A stretch of DNA of 6,709 nucleotides from Phycisphaerae bacterium (GTDB lineage: Bacteria > Planctomycetota > Phycisphaerae > Phycisphaerales > SM1A02), in the NCBI GenBank assembly GCA_002684755.1, contig NYVS01000048.1, positions 3,894 through 10,602 on the forward strand, given 5' to 3'. The translations under genes were made by a program, and so were the position numbers. Each line of letters starts with the position of its first letter. Position 1 is the stretch's first letter. Of this stretch, positions 6,032 through 6,709 are shown piece after piece. Under the pieces are notes generated by a model. It had not been told where the DNA came from, searched no databases, and saw only the letters and a list, made by a program, of their open reading frames with translations.

Positions 6032-6709
6032 TCAGGGGCAGGCACCCCAGACCGAGAGCACGAGGCCGACGTCGGCACCGTTCACTTCACCGTCGCCGTT
6101 GAGGTCCTCGGGGCAGCCGCCGCAAGTTCCCCAGGCCGCGAGGATGAAGCCGAAGTCGGCACCATCGACCTGACCGTCGCCGTTGAAGTCTCCGGGGCAG
6201 TCGGGCTGGCCACCACCGGCGGTACCGTCGGTGTAGAGGAGCCACTCAAGGTCGAAACCGATCGAGCCGACCGTGATGTACTCCGCGATGCCGCAGGAAC
6301 CGGATCGGAGGTACGTGGTGCCGCTCGAGACGTCGACCGCGGTGCCGCCAGCGAAGCTGACGAAGCCGTCGAGGGACTGCGGGATCTCAACCTCGATGAC
6401 GAGGGCCGAACCGTCGGACAGGTCGACGTTCACGCCGTCGGCGAACGAAACGGTGCTGTAGACGAGGCCGTCCGTCGTGGGGAGCCCGAAGGGGTTGGTC
6501 GCGAGCAGCTCGAGGTCGGCGTAGACGTCGACGGTGCCGTTCGGGGCCTTCAGGATGTTGATCGCCGACGGGAGGTACGAACCGGGGTTCGACATGCCGA
6601 AGCGGACGCAGTCGATCGTGAACTGATCGTTGCCCATGTCCTCGGCGGTGTAGATCCGGCAGTAGTTGTTCTCCGTGGTGATACCACCACCGGCACAGGC
6701 GACGCCACC
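6032..6709 (-). CDS. Secreted protein with dockerin-like C-terminal repeats, 5' part missing at window edge
   Basis: The frame is open to the last base of the window, so the visible 225 residues are only the C-terminal part; an internal ATG at 6637 is not the start, because 24 codons upstream of it (GGVACAGGGITTENNYCRIY...) align with the paralogue. Visible content: a beta-rich domain of about 167 residues, then two dockerin-like calcium loops (DFNGDGQVDGAD and DLNGDGEVNGAD) with four flanking cysteines, ending WGACP. It aligns without gaps to residues 427-651 of the neighbouring protein: 176 of 225 identical by hand count (about 78%). The beta domain is about 71% identical and the tail differs at one residue (Gln for Met). 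Export and surface attachment are inferred from the paralogue's signal peptide and the tail type. Whether the missing part has the same PPC-like and Cys-rich modules cannot be known here. Confidence 0.88.
   Translation of the reverse strand, partial: GGVACAGGGITTENNYCRIYTAEDMGNDQFTIDCVRFGMSNPGSYLPSAINILKAPNGTVDVYADLELLATNPFGLPTTDGLVYSTVSFADGVNVDLSDGSALVIEVEIPQSLDGFVSFAGGTAVDVSSGTTYLRSGSCGIAEYITVGSIGFDLEWLLYTDGTAGGGQPDCPGDFNGDGQVDGADFGFILAAWGTCGGCPEDLNGDGEVNGADVGLVLSVWGACP
6032..6709 (-). repeat. Paralogous duplication, copy 2 (partial gene)
   Basis: Partner of the repeat at 3746-4423, in direct orientation. Near-identity covers the dockerin-coding end and stops shortly after the stop codon, where only GATCAGGGGC-type sequence and the C-rich hairpin design are shared. 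Confidence 0.85.

Noticed and set aside
3746..6709. Possible insertion element bounded by the two near-identical dockerin ends
   Set aside because: The direct repeats are coding ends of two paralogous genes; no transposase, terminal inverted repeats or target duplications are visible.

Overview
The window looks like high-GC DNA from a planctomycete, most probably the class Phycisphaerae. That placement is an inference from protein style. Two secreted proteins end in the Cys-Pro-Gly-Asp-Phe-Asn-Gly-Asp-Gly type double calcium-loop (dockerin-like) tail, and one also carries the DPFCC...WDxxC cysteine module; both are common in large secreted proteins of that group. No rRNA, tRNA, CRISPR array, transposase or phage gene is visible. 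All five supported genes lie on the minus strand, so the window is transcribed from high to low coordinates.

Layout in transcription order. (1) 6709-6032: the 3' end of a secreted protein gene cut by the window edge, ending in a beta-rich domain and a double dockerin-like tail, followed by small hairpins and a strong terminator hairpin (5942-5970). (2) 5701-3746: a complete paralogue of 651 residues with signal peptide, N-terminal beta-rich region, eight-cysteine module, PPC-like domain, proline linker, the same beta domain and the same tail. It has a strong ribosome binding site and its own terminator hairpin (3676-3708). (3) 3375-3675: a non-coding stretch that should hold the promoter of the next operon. 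(4) 3374-27: a compact three-gene operon for a MacAB/LolCDE-like transporter: membrane-anchored periplasmic adaptor, ABC ATPase (19 nt gap) and FtsX/MacB-type permease (7 nt overlap).

The three transporter genes should form one machine. The ATPase dimer drives the permease mechanically, and the adaptor carries substrate or force across the periplasm. No outer-membrane TolC-like channel is visible, but only 26 nt remain downstream of the permease. Nothing in the sequence links the transporter to the two secreted proteins, which have their own terminators.

I do not see a clearly new biological system. The most informative signal is the relationship between the two secreted-protein genes. Their last 225 residues align without a gap, but the dockerin-like tail is nearly identical at DNA level, including silent sites, while the adjoining beta domain has diverged. 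This suggests recent gene conversion or module exchange at the 3' ends, which also share a hairpin design.
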